From Cyathus striatus (Eukaryota; Basidiomycota; Agaricomycetes; Agaricales; Nidulariaceae), in the NCBI GenBank assembly GCA_025738555.1, contig JAOVFP010000003.1, positions 3,658,001-3,722,000 on the forward strand: 64,000 nucleotides of DNA, read 5' to 3'. The notes below the pieces were generated by a model. That model made no database searches. It saw only the letters and a list, made by a program, of their open reading frames with translations, and was not told where the DNA came from. This document shows, piece by piece, positions 11,166 through 23,551 of the stretch (the first letter of the stretch is position 1; each line of letters begins with the position of its first letter). The position numbers and the translations under genes are program-made.

Positions 11166-11944
11166 TGTTGCCATCTCTTGCTGCTGCCTGTGCACCCTGT
11201 CGTTGCCCCCCTTCGATGCTCTTCCCCCTTGATGTGTGCTGCTGCCTGCATTCATGTGTTGTCACACCCCTTCAGCACCCCCCCTACCCATCATCACCTG
11301 TCACTGCTTCCACTGCCATTGTCTCATGCCAATTTTTTATATTAGTGTAGTTATACATGTATTTTAGTAATATAACAATAATATAACAATTGTATTTTTT
11401 TATATGTACATGATTTCTGAGAATTTAAGAGGCATTGGAAGACATGGTGGGGATATATGTGACAAAATTGAGATATAAAACTAGGCAAATGCATGGGTAT
11501 GCCATACCTGCATGGGTCATGGGTAAGGGTACCGGCAGGTACAGGCATAGGTCAGATCTTGAAGACCCGTAACCCACAGGTACCTGTAGGGTTCATTGAA
11601 TAAAAAAGTGAATGATAATACTTCTTAGGTGATATATCTATATGCAATTCATTCAAATTAATGTCACTACTCCAATTCATTTTGTATTTCTTTGATATTA
11701 TGGATATGGATAGTGTATTGCTGTATGGTCAAAATGACTCTACATTCATATTTTATGGCCATCTCATTTAAGTTCTATAAATAATAATGTCTGCCTCTTC
11801 CCCAGTACACAGAAATTAGGATTCCTCCTCTATATCACACTCACACCTTTTGTATTTCTACAGACATATTGCATTGTACATGCACTACATTTCATGCTCC
11901 ATATCACCATTGTACATGATACATGTTTATTTAATATTTTTCTA

Positions 11945-12435
11945 TGTTTTGTAGAATTTCCTATATTCTGAAGATGGTATGATACAACCAACAGTTATTG
12001 CTCGACTCCTTCGTATTTTCGCATACTTATACCCATGTTGCCTATGTACAAAATGAACTACTATACATAACATTGGTACATCTGGTTCAAGTGCTACAAA
12101 ATAGACATTCTGTATCTCTTATATTCTGGAGATAGTGCGATATAAGCAGTAGTGTTCATTCAACTCTCTCGAATATTTGCGTATGAATACCCGTGTAGTA
12201 TACGTACAAAATGAGCTATTATACAGGACATTCGCACATCTGGTTCAAGTACTACGAAATAAGCATTTCATATCTCCTATATTCAGGAAATAGCACAATA
12301 AAAGCAGCTGCTTTCACTCAAACATTGCATGTGCTAGCGTACGAATACTAGTCCTGGCTATGTACAAAATAAGCTATTACACAAGATTATCATACATCTG
12401 CTTCAGGTGATATGAATTAATTCATTATATATTTA
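11945..12435. repeat. About 160-bp tandem repeat, three diverged copies
   Basis: Copies start near 11,961, 12,121 and 12,279. Shared words include TATATTC, ATGTACAAAATGA/AAG and CATCTGGTTCAAGT. Flanking it, GGGTA/TACCC-rich segments at 11,490-11,600 and 12,460-12,552 resemble each other. Confidence 0.75.
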
Positions 12436-13019
12436 TTCAAATTCTGAAATATGTAAGTATTAGTAAAACCCATGGGTTGTGATACCTGTGGGCACCCATA
12501 CCTGTGGGAATGGGTATAGGTCGAGCTTCAGACACCCATGGGTTACCCATGACATTGCCTATATAAAACTAACAGAGTATCAATCTGCACAGAAACTGTG
12601 CAGATATACTTAAAACTACTAAAATTCTGTGAGGAATCTGTGCAGATCCATACAGAATCTGCACAGAATTTACAGGTCTGTACAGATTCCATACAGATCC
12701 ACACAGATTCCACACAGATCCACACAGATTCCACACAGATTTGCACAGATCCATACAGACTCCCCAGGGGAGTGTAAAATACTGGTCCATAGCCTGTTTC
12801 AACATTACATCTCTTATTCATATCCATTAGCTGATATATTCTACAAGTAGGCATTTTGAGATTGGTTATCCTACATACAGTTCATTTTAAAACCCAATTC
12901 AGTAAAACTGTACCAATTTCCTCAAATGTTCGCTTTTGCTTTCAGAATCTGTTTCAAGTGCATCTCCGAGAACCTATAAGAATGTGTCAGCTCTCCAAGA
13001 AAAAAAAAGATGAATAAGC

Positions 13020-14304
13020 TTGCTACTAACTTGATTCACAGCCAAATATTTCTTAACTGCACCATCTCCAAATATATACCTAATTCCAGAATCACCAGAA
13101 AGACTTTTTTGAGCCTCTTCCCAGGTCAGCAGCAACCTCCTTGTAATACCCAATGTATTTCTCTCCTCTTCAGACATATTGGCCACAGTCTGAGGTCCAG
13201 GGCAATCTTTAACCTTCAATTGCATACTTGACTGTATTTCCAAGTGCCCACACCCTAATATTGCTGCCAGGACAAGATACGGATTTGCGGTCCCATTGAT
13301 AAAATGAAACTCATATCATCTCACAGTAATCAACCCAACACTGGTGTACCATATCAGGCATTCCTGATTTTCTGTTCCCCAGCAAACATATGTTCCACCA
13401 GAGTGCATACCATCTACCATCCTCTTGTAGGAGGCCAGTATAGGCATTGCATATCCCACAATACTGGGAAGGTGTTCTAAAACCCCTGCAAGAAAAGAAC
13501 TTTCATATAAGGAAAGATCACCAGGATACTTAGTAGATTGAGGTGAATTTATTGAGATATGTGCATGGGCAGAGCTTCCAGTACTCTGCATGAAGATTCA
13601 GGGAGCAAATGTAGCTCTAAGGCCATGTTTGGCTGTGATGTGGAATATTGTTTCTCATGTATGCACTAGCATGTTGGCAGCTTCTAGTGGTGGTAGAGGT
13701 CCAGTGACAACTTCATACTGTGCATAAATTCAACTTGTATGAACTAGGTATAGTGAATAGCTGTTACTCACTTGACTGGGTGCCATTTCAGCATGGTACA
13801 TCTGAAGATCTATGCCTGAAAGCTGCAGTGCCTTGGCAATTTCATCCATTACTGTAGCCTCTACTGAACCTAATGCAAGCACATGAGAAGCAGAGCAAGA
13901 ATGATAGCTGACAACTTCGATTGGGTCTGTAGACTTGATGAAAATAAACTCTGACTCAAATCCAATGAGGAAATCAATGTCGGATATTGCCTTTGCTTCT
14001 CTAAAATCCAATAGATCACATTAATGTCATTGGGGAGAATAACAAATGGCACTGACTTTACAATGTGCTGCAAGGCTCTTCATGGACAGATGTCTGCTTC
14101 CACAGATAATCTACCATCCTCAGTCTTTACAGGGGATTTCTCTTCAAGCCAGCCCATTACCACCACATGCTTTGGAGCATACCCACACAGTCACAATGTA
14201 GACAGGTCAGGTACATAGAGATATTCACCCATCATGGTAAAGCCAGCAGCCAGGCTTTTTGACTGAACATGGCCGAATGATGCCTTGGAGATACCAATAC
14301 CAGG
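13020..14304 (-). pseudogene. Glutamine synthetase-like pseudogene
   Basis: Minus-strand exons encode, in order, segments typical of the fungal glutamine synthetase-like family: PDLSTL and CGYAPKHVVVMGW, FLIGFESEFIFIKSTDP, MYHAEMAPSQ then YEVVTGPLPPLEAANM across an intron, GSSAHAHISIN, GVLEHLPSIVGY, ASYKRMVDG and GGTYVCWGTEN, then INGTANPYLVLAAILG. The HAHISIN and NGTANPYL segments belong to the ATP/glutamate-binding part of the fold. Five premature stops, all TGA in place of Arg (TL-stop-LCG, CP-stop-RAL, HT-stop-ETI, AP-stop-IFM, VR-stop-YEF), show it is dead. The N terminus is cut by the transposon end at 14,305. Confidence 0.85.
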
Positions 14305-14629
14305 GAGGTCTTTACCCTCCCCCACCCTTTTCACGTGAACTTCACCTATTCACGTGAAATTCACATGAATTTCACGTGAAGTTTACCTGAAATTTTGGAC
14401 CTCGATTTTCTCTGATTTTGGGGGAGTCCCCTGCAAATTGTTTCACGTGAATTTCATGTGGAACAACATGAATAGGTGAAATTCACGTGAAAAACCCCGC
14501 ATGAAATTCATGTGAATTCTATGTGAATTAACCATGTGAATTTCACGTGGCATTCACCTGGAATTCAGGTAAACATAATTCCGTGTTTTAGTAGTAGTAC
14601 ATGTAACAGTACTTACTTACTTTTATTAT

Positions 14630-14740
14630 AAAAAAAGAAATTTACACCATCGTGAATTGAACCATTGACCATTTCTGATTACATAAGTGTAAGTTACCAT
14701 ACTCAAGCAACTAATACCATTACACCATATGAGCGTTATT
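14630..14740 (-). ncRNA. tRNA-like Pol III unit facing the L end
   Basis: Minus strand: A box TATGGTGTAATGGTATTAG (14,711-14,729), B box GGTTCAATTCAC (14,652-14,663) and a seven-T terminator (14,630-14,636). The A box is 415 bp from the element end, almost the same distance as in element 2. The T stem does not pair well, so this is tRNA-like rather than a working tRNA. Confidence 0.65.
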
Positions 14741-14849
14741 TTGAACTGATATCGCAGCATATAGATTGACCGTGCAACCGCGCGCATCTGTCAGACCGTT
14801 TTGGTCAACGGCATCTTCCGACGTTACAACCACCTCGTCATTGCACACC

Positions 14850-16180
14850 CCATCCGTCACCACCCTTCCTCCCCTCCACTCCCCTCGCCTCCCTTCCTCC
14901 CCTTCCCTCTCCCTTCCTCCCCTTCCCTCTCCCTTCTTCCCCTTCCCTCTCCTCCCCTCTTCCTCTTCTCAGTCACTGGCGACATCGAAGGCGTACAACG
15001 CGACTGGCACCATACAAGGTGAACAAGGAGCAACGAAGGTGGTAGGACGAGGGAGAAGAGGTTAGGAGGACAACGTACGGTGGAGGGAGACGGAGAGGAG
15101 TGATGAGGACAATGAACAGATCGGTAACAGGTAGGTCAACGACGATGCCGCGCCGTTTTGGCCAACGCCCCCGTCTTCTCACTCATCGTGATGACGACGA
15201 CGCCGTGCCATGTTGGCCAACGCCCCCGCCCCCTCGCTCGTCGTGGCAACAACGATGCCGTGCCGTGTTGGCCAGTGCCCCCGCTCCCTCGCTCTTGGCC
15301 AACGCCCCCGCCCCCTCGCTCGTCGTGGCAACAACGACGCCGTGCCGTGTTGGCCAGCTCCCCCGCTCCCTCACTCTTGGCCAACGCCCCCGCTCCCTCC
15401 CTCTTGGCCAACGCCCCCGCTCCCTCCCTCTTGGCCAACGCCCCCGCTCCCTCCCTCTTGGCCAACGCCCCCGCTCCCTCCCTCTTGGCCAACGCCCCCG
15501 CCCCCTCGCTCGTCGTGGCAACGACGACGCCGTGCCGTGTTGGCCAGCGCCCCTGCTCCCTCGCTCTTGGCCAATGCCCCCACCCCCTCGCTCTTGGCCA
15601 ACGCCCCCGCTCCCATGCTCTTGGCCAACGCCCCCGCCCCCTCGCTCGTCGTGGCAACGACGACGCCGTGCCGTGTTGGCCAGCGCCCCCGCTCCCTCGC
15701 TCTTGGCCAATGCCCCCACTCCCTTGCTCTTGGCCAACGCCCCCGCCATGCCGTGTTGGCCAGCACCCGCCCCCTCGCTCGTCGTGACGATGACGACGCC
15801 GCATGGTGTTGGCCAGCGCCCCCGCCCCCTCGCTCGTTGTGGCAACGACGACGCCGCACGGTGCTGGCCAGCGCCCCCGCCCCCTCGCTCGTCGTTGCAC
15901 GACGAGCGAGGAGGACAGTGGACAGCGCCAAACGCCAAATGCTAACGACAAGGACATAGTGGGGGGGGAACGTATAGCGAGGGGGGAGGGAACATATAGC
16001 GAGGGGGGAGGGAACGTATAGTGAGGGGGGAGGGAACAGATAGCGAGGGGGGAGGGAATGTATAGCGAGGGGGGGAACAGGCTGAGGGATTGATAGTGCA
16101 TAGTGAGTGGGGGGGGAGATTGGTAGCGCATAGCGCTTAGCAAGGGAGGGATCAATAGCACATAGTGAGGGAGGGAATTG
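14850..16180. repeat. CpG-rich 27-bp minisatellite with purine and pyrimidine flanks
   Basis: From 15,160 to 15,900 a roughly 27-bp unit (TTGGCCAACGCCCCCGCTCC...) alternates with a GTCGTGGCAACGAC hairpin unit. Because the period is a multiple of 3 and stop-free, several frames stay open for 200-340 codons on both strands; none is a gene. It is the most CpG-dense part of the window although it lies inside a transposon. C/T-rich (14,860-14,970) and G/A-rich (15,960-16,180) tracts flank it. Confidence 0.9.
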
Positions 16181-16229
16181 ATGGTTTAATTAGTAGTGTA
16201 CAATACCTTGTTCTCGCACTGTGTAGATT

Positions 16230-16400
16230 ATTATAATACATTCAATTATAACTCATGAGACACAATTTTGTTCTCGCAAATAAGCATGTTGTGTACTATT
16301 AATGCATTTGCGCAAGTGATGCATGTGTACTATAAACATATTTCCGCAAGTGATGCATGTATTATCCACACATTTGTGTGCGTGATGTAAGCAGCATGCC
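16230..16400. promoter_or_regulatory. Short direct repeats upstream of the element 1 genes
   Basis: TTGTTCTCGCA occurs twice (16,208 and 16,268). A TTTGCGCAAGTGATGCATG-like word occurs three times (16,300-16,385), about 280-360 bp before the first ATG. The position suggests a promoter or transposase-binding region; the function is inferred. Confidence 0.4.
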
Positions 16401-16662
16401 AAAATAGGGCATATTTTATGATGAACCGAGGGAATGGCCTGTTTTAATTAGAATAGAAGCAGTTGCTGCCCCATTTTCGGACTTTTATTCACACAAGAAG
16501 CTTTCAAGATAATTTTAGACCTGGTCAGCGGGCATACATGTGGCATATGTGTGGGTATAGAAGGGTCTACTTATCTTTTCCTTGCCCTGCCCCCACTTGA
16601 CTCACAACCCCCACATTGTCTCTTATCTTCACTGTTATCCTTTCAACTTTTTACTATACAAT

Positions 16663-18855
16663 ATGGCTCCAAACAAGCAAAACAACACCAACAACACCTC
16701 TACTACTGTTTCACCACCTCGTTCTCGTAGTGGTCAGGTTTGTTCTGACCCACCAGCATCCAAGCCACGCAAACGTACACAATCATCTGTGGACACTACA
16801 GATGAGCCTGCTGCTAAGAAGGCTACTATCAATTCAGATGGGCTGGATGTTGGAAAGGACAAGAAGCAAGTTAAAAAAGGGAAGGGGGGGAAGGGAAGGC
16901 GCACTAAAGCACGGTGTGTACTGGCTGTTCAGTTATTTCTATTGGTTTGCTAACACTTTTTACAGTAAAACAGCTGCAGATAAGGAAGAAGAAGAAGAAG
17001 CTACTTCTTCCACTAAAGAGTGTGTACACCCATTTCATAATAAATTAATTCTAATGCAATTATTTCAGTGCTGAGACGATTATTAAAGAAATTGGTCTTA
17101 CTGTGGCACCTCCAGCATGCATTATTGCTACTGAGATGACTGGAACTGCTACTGAAGCTGCAACTGTTAATACTGAGACTACTCAAGCTTCTGAAATCAC
17201 TACTGAGGCTACTACCAAGACTGGTACTATTGAGAGTTTGGCTGCTGGTACTATTGAGAATTTAACTGAGACTATTGGAACATCTGCTGAAGTCACAGCT
17301 ACTGAGACTATATCTGAAATAAATACTATGAATACTCCTGGGGTATCAGCTATAGGTGGTGAGGGAAGAACTAAAAGAAAAGTTCTTCTAGCTGTCACTC
17401 CTTCAGACACTGAGTCAGAAAATACTGAAAACAATGGTACTGAAGACAATGAAAATGAGAATGAGAATGAGAATGATAGTAATGCTGAAGAAGGAGAGAG
17501 AGATGATTTGAAAATGAAGGAAAATAGTGAAGAGAATGATAGTGAGAGTTCTGATAATGAAGTGATTGATATTGAGGAAAAGGAAAAGAATATGGAGGCA
17601 AATAATGAGAAAGATAAACAAATCTTGGAGGAGGGGGTGAAGAAGACTATGATATGCATAGCCCCCACCAACCAATTCTCCTCTGTCCCCTGTACCAACT
17701 AAGGCAGAATTGAAAGGAGCATCTAAAACTCATGGTGGTACAATTAGAGGGAAAGCATATGGAAATACATTGAACTTTGCTGATTATATTGATGATGAGA
17801 ACAACTCTCCTATGGATATTCAGGAGGAAGGACTAGCATATATCATCATTTCTGATGATTCTCCAAAAGTCAACCCAACTTTGTTGAATATTGAAACTCC
17901 TCCAACAGCCATTCCCATTGTTGTGAACAATCATCTGAAATCTGTACTTGAAGAAATTGCTCAAATGATTCCTAATATTAAAGGTAATATTATTATGAAT
18001 TTTGTTTCATCTTCACTAATATGAATTGTAGAACAAGACCGTCAGATTAGAGTATTTGATACTAGTTGAAATATCTGGATTATGCGAGGCGCTACAGTAG
18101 CATACGAGATGCAGTTACTATTGAGTGGCGCCCACAAAATCAAGACTTAGCTATTTTTCTTGCTGCAGTAAGAATTTCAATTATATATATATATTAAATA
18201 CTAATTCTTGTGTCAGACTGACCCTATCATTAAACACATTGGCTACAGTAAGGCTTCAAGTGCTGTTAGCACAAATGAAACTTCGGCTCATTCTAAGAGT
18301 GAGGATAATAAGTCTAGCTATTCAGTTGAGAACACCCAGATTGCCAATAAGTTATCTCCAAGAGAGAGGACTATTGTATCCATTTATGAGGTAGACCAGT
18401 CACTCCTTGAACTTACTGGAAAATGGTCAATTCAGGAGGCATGGAAAGTCTACAGTGAGGTTAATAGGGTTAAACGCTTAGTGGACATAAATTCTAAACC
18501 ATTGCCTGATGGGTTTGCTAAACCATCATCCTCTGATATTTATAAACTTTTTGGAATTGGAACTACTGCATGGCACAACTGGGATGTTGTTCTGAAGAGA
18601 CTTTCCAACTATCCAGACATGGTAGAATGGCTAAGTGATAATAATCCTGATATGAACAATACACGTGAGCTTTGGGGCTTGGAGAAGTCTTCTGGATTTA
18701 CAAGAGTCAATTTAGCAGATTGGATGAATGCCAGAGACAAGGCTAATAAAGATAAAGCAGCTGGTAAAGAGAAGGCCAGTGATTCAAACCAGAAATCAGC
18801 CAAAGGGAAGGACAAGGGGAAATCCAAGAAAGGAGCTGGAATTAAGAACAAGTAA
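16663..18855 (+). pseudogene. Accessory protein of KDZ-type element 1 (ORF1)
   Basis: ATG at 16,663 opens a basic, Ser/Thr-rich N terminus (SKPRKRTQSS, KKGKGGKGRR). Several short introns follow, then an acidic Thr/Glu-rich segment, a homologous block (TKAELKGASKTHGG...GNTLNFADY), YSSIRDAVTIEWRPQNQDL, and a final exon (18,208-18,855) with YPDMVEWLSDN and a lysine-rich tail ending at TAA. The order matches the gene at 27,110-29,113. Apparent frameshifts at the G5 and C5 runs near 17,630-17,670 and near 18,065 suggest decay. No known domain is recognised. It ends about 130 bp before the transposase. Confidence 0.6.
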
Positions 18856-18988
18856 GTAGTTGTACATCATGTGGTGTTAAAGTTTGTATCATGTAATTTT
18901 AGTTTCTTTAACGTTGTCATTTGGTTTTCAAATATGCATTTCTCTATTGCTCAGGAACTCATATTTAGTTGCACTGTATTACTTGCCA

Positions 18989-21121
18989 ATGGCCTATGCT
19001 ATAGGAACTGAACAAGAGTTTCCTATGTTAAAGTTTAGCCAATTTAGTCAGTTTATTGAAGCAAACTTTGGATCAAAGATTAGCCTATCAACAGTTATAT
19101 TTTTGCTGTTTTCTCTAACAAGTAATGTTGAGCTGTTAAATTTACATGCAAGACAACAGTATCGTGAAGGAAATGACAGAAGAACAACAACACTAACTGC
19201 TTGGATTAATGCACTGTCAATGGCTGTTACATCTTCTCTTGGTAGTAAAACTAAATATTTATTTCAAGAAAATATAATTCCAGATCACTATGATGATGAT
19301 GACATTAACTATAATATTTCTGCAAAACTAGATGCATTTTCCAAATTTCTTAAATTGCATCCATATAATGAGACAGGGCACTATATTGGAGAGCTAGGAC
19401 CTGTTTCAGAAACTAAATTAACTCCAGTACGAATGATATGTCCATCATTTATACGTTGCAATGGTGCATCATGTGATGGGTCTGCATTAACACAAAATTC
19501 AAAATATCGAGATATACCAAAAGTTACATTAATTGAGGGTACAAAAATGTATCATGAATCATATATACTAACAGGATCTTGCTCTAAGTGTAAATCAATA
19601 TACTATGCTGATCATAAACATATATCTATTACTGGTCAGAGACCACAAAAAGAATATTTAAATAAAGCACGTTATTTTAAAATAGGTACTCATCTTTGGG
19701 TGGATCGAGTATTCTCTAAAGCAATAATGCATGGTATATACAGTTTTCATGCATCAGCTGCAGCATATGCTGAATATTGGAGTAATAGCTTTGGAAATAA
19801 CATTGAAATTAGTCGCAAGCAAATTTGGCATGCCTTTATAGATGAGTCTATTCGGACTGTAAGCTTAATTACTGGTAGACAACTTACTGTTGATGATCAT
19901 CTACCAATCAATGAAATTACACATTATGCATTTGAGCATCTTGGGGCAAATGGAATTGTTAAACCTCCATCAGAGCACAGCTGCTTAGAATGTACTCAAA
20001 AGTACAAGTCTACAGCTGATAACATGACTAACTACAGAAGTAATATTACAACAGAAAATTTTGCTCCTGTGAAGATGGTTGTAGTAGATGGTGTTGTAAT
20101 GGGCCCAACTGTATGTGTATTTATTTATTTATTATAAACTTAGACTTAACAATGATTTAGCACTGTGCAATGGAGGGTTGTCATGCTGAAGTTAACAATT
20201 ATCGTGGTGGTGTATTCTGCAGACATCACAACATACAATATGGACCCAAATGTCGTGTTAAGAGTTGTGATGCACAAAAAGTTGCAGGTACAGAAGCATG
20301 TGAGGCTCATAAAGAAATGTGGAATAAGCATAAGTCAAATTACAGTTCAGCAAGTCTTTCTGGACTAAAAAGAGCACTGCAATGCAGAAATGAAAATCTG
20401 GCATGGCTACCTAATGTTAATCAACCACAGCAGCCACATGATGAAGAACAGAATGATGATAATTCTGATACCCGCAAGTCTTATTTTTCTCCAAATCGCT
20501 ATTATTGTGTTGAAACTGTGTGTGCTCCATGTGGAGTTGTTATTGCTTGGAAAAAGTTTGTAAAATCTGAGTCAACAGCTAATATCATGGAGTTATTAAA
20601 TATGATTTACCCAACACCTGACTTACGTCCAGCATATATATGTATTGACAAAGCCTGTCTGGTTCTACGTTCAGTTCTGAAAAATATTCTTTATTGACCT
20701 TGGCTACTGAATAGTCGATTTGTTGTTGATGGATATCACTATACAAATCATAAGGCAGATGATGACCTTTGTCGTACATTTTGCAATCCTGCACCAAGTG
20801 ATGGCTCTGCTCCTAATCTTGTAATAATTGAACATAATTGGAATGGTCAACCATATTACAAGAGAGCTTTTAATACACAGGTAAGATATAAGTATTAAAT
20901 CTTAATAACTATTAATTCATTATCAGGCATGTGAGCAACTCAATTCTTGGCTGGGTGGGTTTGAGTCTATTCTCAAACGAATGACAGTATCAAACTTTAA
21001 TTGGTTTCTACATGCAATGTTGGTTTATCACACACAACATGTTTTGGATAGACAACAGCAAAGAGCAATGAAGACAAGGCTCAGTGATGATCTACCTGAG
21101 GATATGGATGTGGATATATAA
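18989..21121 (+). pseudogene. KDZ-type transposase with CxC5 and CxC6 cysteine clusters, element 1
   Basis: Three exons (introns 20,111-20,160 and 20,881-20,926). The N-terminal helical region holds FSQFIEANFGSKISL. A CxC5-type cluster follows (CPSFIRC, GSCSKCKSIYYADHK, SCLEC), then MVVVDGVVMGPT and a CxC6-type cluster (HCAMEGC, FCRHH, CRVKSC). The C-terminal DDE-like core has CIDKAC (Asp), FVVDGYHYTNHK (Asp/His), FCNPAP, and EQLNSWLGGF (Glu) at the start of the last exon. One TGA (20,695-20,697) interrupts the core. The start is uncertain; ATG at 18,989 precedes the conserved region. Confidence 0.82.
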
Positions 21122-21688
21122 TAGATAAATTTACAATATTCTCTAACTTTCATATGTAATTCTAAGTTCTAAATCTTTAAAATACATTTTTTATATAGAA
21201 AATAATATACATTTCATGTATATTTCACATTAATGTTATGTAACTATTGGACTGTACATGCATATGAATTTGACCTGTATTTCATGTAACTATTGCACTG
21301 TACATGCATATGAATTTGACCTGTATTTCATGTGTACTTCACATGGATTTCACGTGAAATTCACATGAATTTCATGTAACTATTGCACTGTACATGACTT
21401 GTATTTCATGTGTACTTCACATGAAATTCATGTGAATTCCATGTGAAATTCACATGAATTTCATATTTAAATTTCACCTATTTTTCACCTAAACTTCACT
21501 TGAATTTCACCAAATTTTGGTGATTTTGGAACATCCTAGATGAAGGTGAAATTCATGTGGACTTCACGTGTTTTCACGTGAATTTCACATGAAAATGTTA
21601 CTTCAATGTGTATTTCATGTGAATTTCACCCCTTCATGTGAAATTCACGTGAAGTTTAGGTGAAAGGGTGGGGGAGGGATAAGTACTG

Positions 21689-22070
21689 CCATATTATAGT
21701 AATATAATAGCCTAGTAATCACAAGTAATATATAAATGAGTGCCAATGATTGCCTCATAATATTCCTGAAATGATCACTTTTGGGTGCCCCCATATTCAA
21801 CTAATACAATAGCCTGGTAATCAAGTATAATAATTAAATGAGTGTCAATGATTGCCACCTAATATTCTCCAAATGATCACTTTTGAGTGCCCCCATATTC
21901 AGCTGACACAATAGCCTAATTGTCAGATATAATAATAAAATGAGTGCCAATGATCACCACCTAATATTCTTCAAATGATCACTTTTGAGTGCCCCCATAT
22001 TCAATAATATTACAGCCCAATAATGAAGTATAATAACTAAATGAGTGCCAATAATCACCATTACATTACA
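21689..22070. repeat. About 103-bp tandem repeat, nearly four copies
   Basis: Units begin CCATATT at 21,689, 21,791, 21,894 and 21,996. Each includes AATGAGTGCCAATGATTGCC and AAATGATCACTTTTG-like words. The first unit starts exactly at the R end of element 1, so that end was inserted into this array. Confidence 0.85.
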
Positions 22071-22184
22071 TTCACTCAATATGCCTTATAAAAACAGCAC
22101 TCAATTTTGCCTGGAAAATATGATTGCTGGCACTCATATTTTCAGGCTAATTTGTGAATAAATTGGCTGACACTTATGTAAAGT

Positions 22185-22500
22185 AGTGGAACATACCACA
22201 TCATGCTCTAACCAATCAAGAAAGAGAACCTTTGTCATTGAACCTTCAACAACAGTGTGTGCAACAATCCCATCAAGTGAAAGCAGTGCTTCTGTAGATG
22301 TTTAATGCCCACAAATGAATGGCTGACTCTTCTCCACCTGGTGCCCTTTGCTAGATCATCCATATTGCCTCCCAACAGTGTGCTCATCCTTTGATGTCTC
22401 ATCAATAAATCTGATTTCTTCAGGAGCATACTGTGCCATCTGAGCTATAAATGCAGCACATCCATCAGGAAGACCTCCATCTGCAAAATTAGCAAATTAA
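22185..22500 (-). pseudogene. Tc1/mariner-like DDE transposase fragment
   Basis: The minus strand reads QYAPEEIRFIDETSKDEHTVGRQYG, stop, SSKGHQVEKSQPF, then TSTEALLSLDGIVAHTVVEGSM and LFLDWLEHDV. This is the segment around the first catalytic Asp (FIDE) of basidiomycete Tc1-like transposases. One stop is TGA at an Arg position (G(R)SSKG); a second is TAA. Only about 100 residues remain. Confidence 0.75.
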
Positions 22501-22924
22501 GTCAGATGTTAGTTGATTTAAGCTAATTTAAATGGGAAATAGCTGAAATAAGGAATATTAGCTCTATAAGTTGAATTAGTAAGGTCCCCCTGTTATTTCA
22601 GCTTATTTCAAGAATTATAGCATCAAAAAAGGAGTTATTCACTCAATTCAGCTTCTAATTGGTTTTCATTGACAAGAATTAGCTGCTCTTTTCTACACAC
22701 TTAGTTGGATGTAACTTGCGAATTTATGATATATTGTTGGTATTATACTAATATTACAACGTGAATGTATTGTACAAAATCTCTAGTTTAAATGAGAAAA
22801 GAAAAGGATAACTACTAGTGTTCTTAATGATAACAACAATAACATAATAACATAAAGCACCAGATTGACATTAAAATGACAGCAACTACAACCTGCATTA
22901 GCAAAACAGTATGACAGTAAGACA
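22500..22924. other. No recognised gene
   Basis: AT-rich sequence with no domain or array I can support. AGCTTATTTCA/AGCTAATTTAA words recur at 22,510-22,690, hinting at a degenerate repeat. Confidence 0.3.
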
Positions 22925-23551
22925 TTAGTAACTAGTTCTGAAGTAGGCGTTGAAGACGAATAAAATAATTCTCTGTGATACAAGTATCAGGAAACCCCAA
23001 GCACTGGTTTCATAAATAATAAAGAGGAAGCAAAGGAAGTTGACAGTTGTGGAGGTAGCAGGTAGGCTGAAGGGATGGTAGGCAAGGAGAGGAGATGGCC
23101 AATTATGAATGCAGCTGAATAGTAGAGGTGCCAGCGGAAGGAGGTGCTGATGATGATGATACAGGTAGTGAGCCAGGTGAAGAGAAGAGAGAGAGACAGC
23201 GACAGGGATGCACATGGAGACGAAAGAGGTGAAGAGATAGGGCAGGTAAAGAATGAGGGTGGCACAGACAAGGAACAGGAGTTGAGGGTACTTTGTGACA
23301 AGCTGGTTGGAGTGTGAGGCATAGAGACAGAAAGAAAAGGGTGGAGGCAAAGAGGAGTGGCTTTCAAATAGACCCAGAGTGGAGATGCATATGGTTGCAC
23401 AATAAGCTCCAATGAATAACAATTCTAGAAAGATATGAATCAAGTATGATACATTCATATAAGTTAGTGAAGCACACAATACCTTTTGGCCATTGAAACT
23501 GATGCACATTTGAAGCATGAGGTGAAGTGCAATAAGGGCATGGAGCTGCAT
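22925..23551 (-). CDS. Hydrophobic hypothetical protein
   Basis: A 208-codon frame is strongly hydrophobic, with several possible membrane segments (LLFIGAYCATICISTLGLF, LLFLVCATLILYLPYLFTS, FLCFLFIIYETSAWGFLIL). A canonical 57-nt GT...TCTAG intron (about 23,426-23,482) would join QMCISFNGQK to ELLFIGAYC. A membrane protein gene or remnant is plausible; no family is recognised. The Leu/His/Pro-rich middle could be non-coding pyrimidine-rich DNA. Confidence 0.33.
   Translation of the reverse strand: MQLHALIALHLMLQMCISFNGQKVLCASLTYMNVSYLIHIFLELLFIGAYCATICISTLGLFESHSSLPPPFSFCLYASHSNQLVTKYPQLLFLVCATLILYLPYLFTSFVSMCIPVAVSLSSLHLAHYLYHHHQHLLPLAPLLFSCIHNWPSPLLAYHPFSLPATSTTVNFLCFLFIIYETSAWGFLILVSQRIILFVFNAYFRTSY

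Larger units (their letters stand above)
9562..12784 (+). mobile_element. Non-autonomous L/R-end transposon (TACAGAATCTG family)
   Basis: The L end GAGCTCTTTATGCTTACC begins at 9,562 and the R end (reverse complement CAGTATTTTACACTCCCC) finishes at 12,784. The flanks ATCCATAG (9,554-9,561) and GTCCATAG (12,785-12,792) match at 7 of 8 bases, an aged duplication. Subterminal arrays use TACAGAATC/CTGTGCAGA words. Inside are the tRNA-like unit, a pyrimidine/purine minisatellite and a 160-bp tandem repeat, but no transposase. At 3.2 kb it looks like an internally deleted member. Confidence 0.8.
14305..21688 (+). mobile_element. KDZ-type element 1 (TTCACGTGAA family)
   Basis: An L end (GAGGTCTTTACCCTCCCCC, 14,305) and an R end (reverse complement CAGTACTTATCCCTCCCCC, finishing at 21,688) enclose TTCACGTGAA arrays, a tRNA-like unit, a CpG-rich minisatellite and two genes on the plus strand. 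The ends resemble each other over about 35 bp, including CCCTCCCCCACCCTTT. The 8-bp flanks ATACCAGG and CCATATTA do not match, and the right flank is a tandem array while the left is the glutamine synthetase pseudogene. The two ends may therefore derive from different insertions joined by rearrangement. Confidence 0.7.

Noticed and set aside
10112..11265. Open frames of 150-224 codons at 10.1-11.3 kb
   Set aside because: Pyrimidine/purine-rich DNA gives Pro/Ser/Leu or Gly/Glu/Arg runs without domain or codon signal.
15100..16161. Open frames of 180-340 codons on both strands in the CpG-rich block
   Set aside because: The 27-bp repeat unit is a multiple of three and lacks stops, so all frames stay open. 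Proteins are pure repeats (LANAPAPS) with mirror frames on the other strand.
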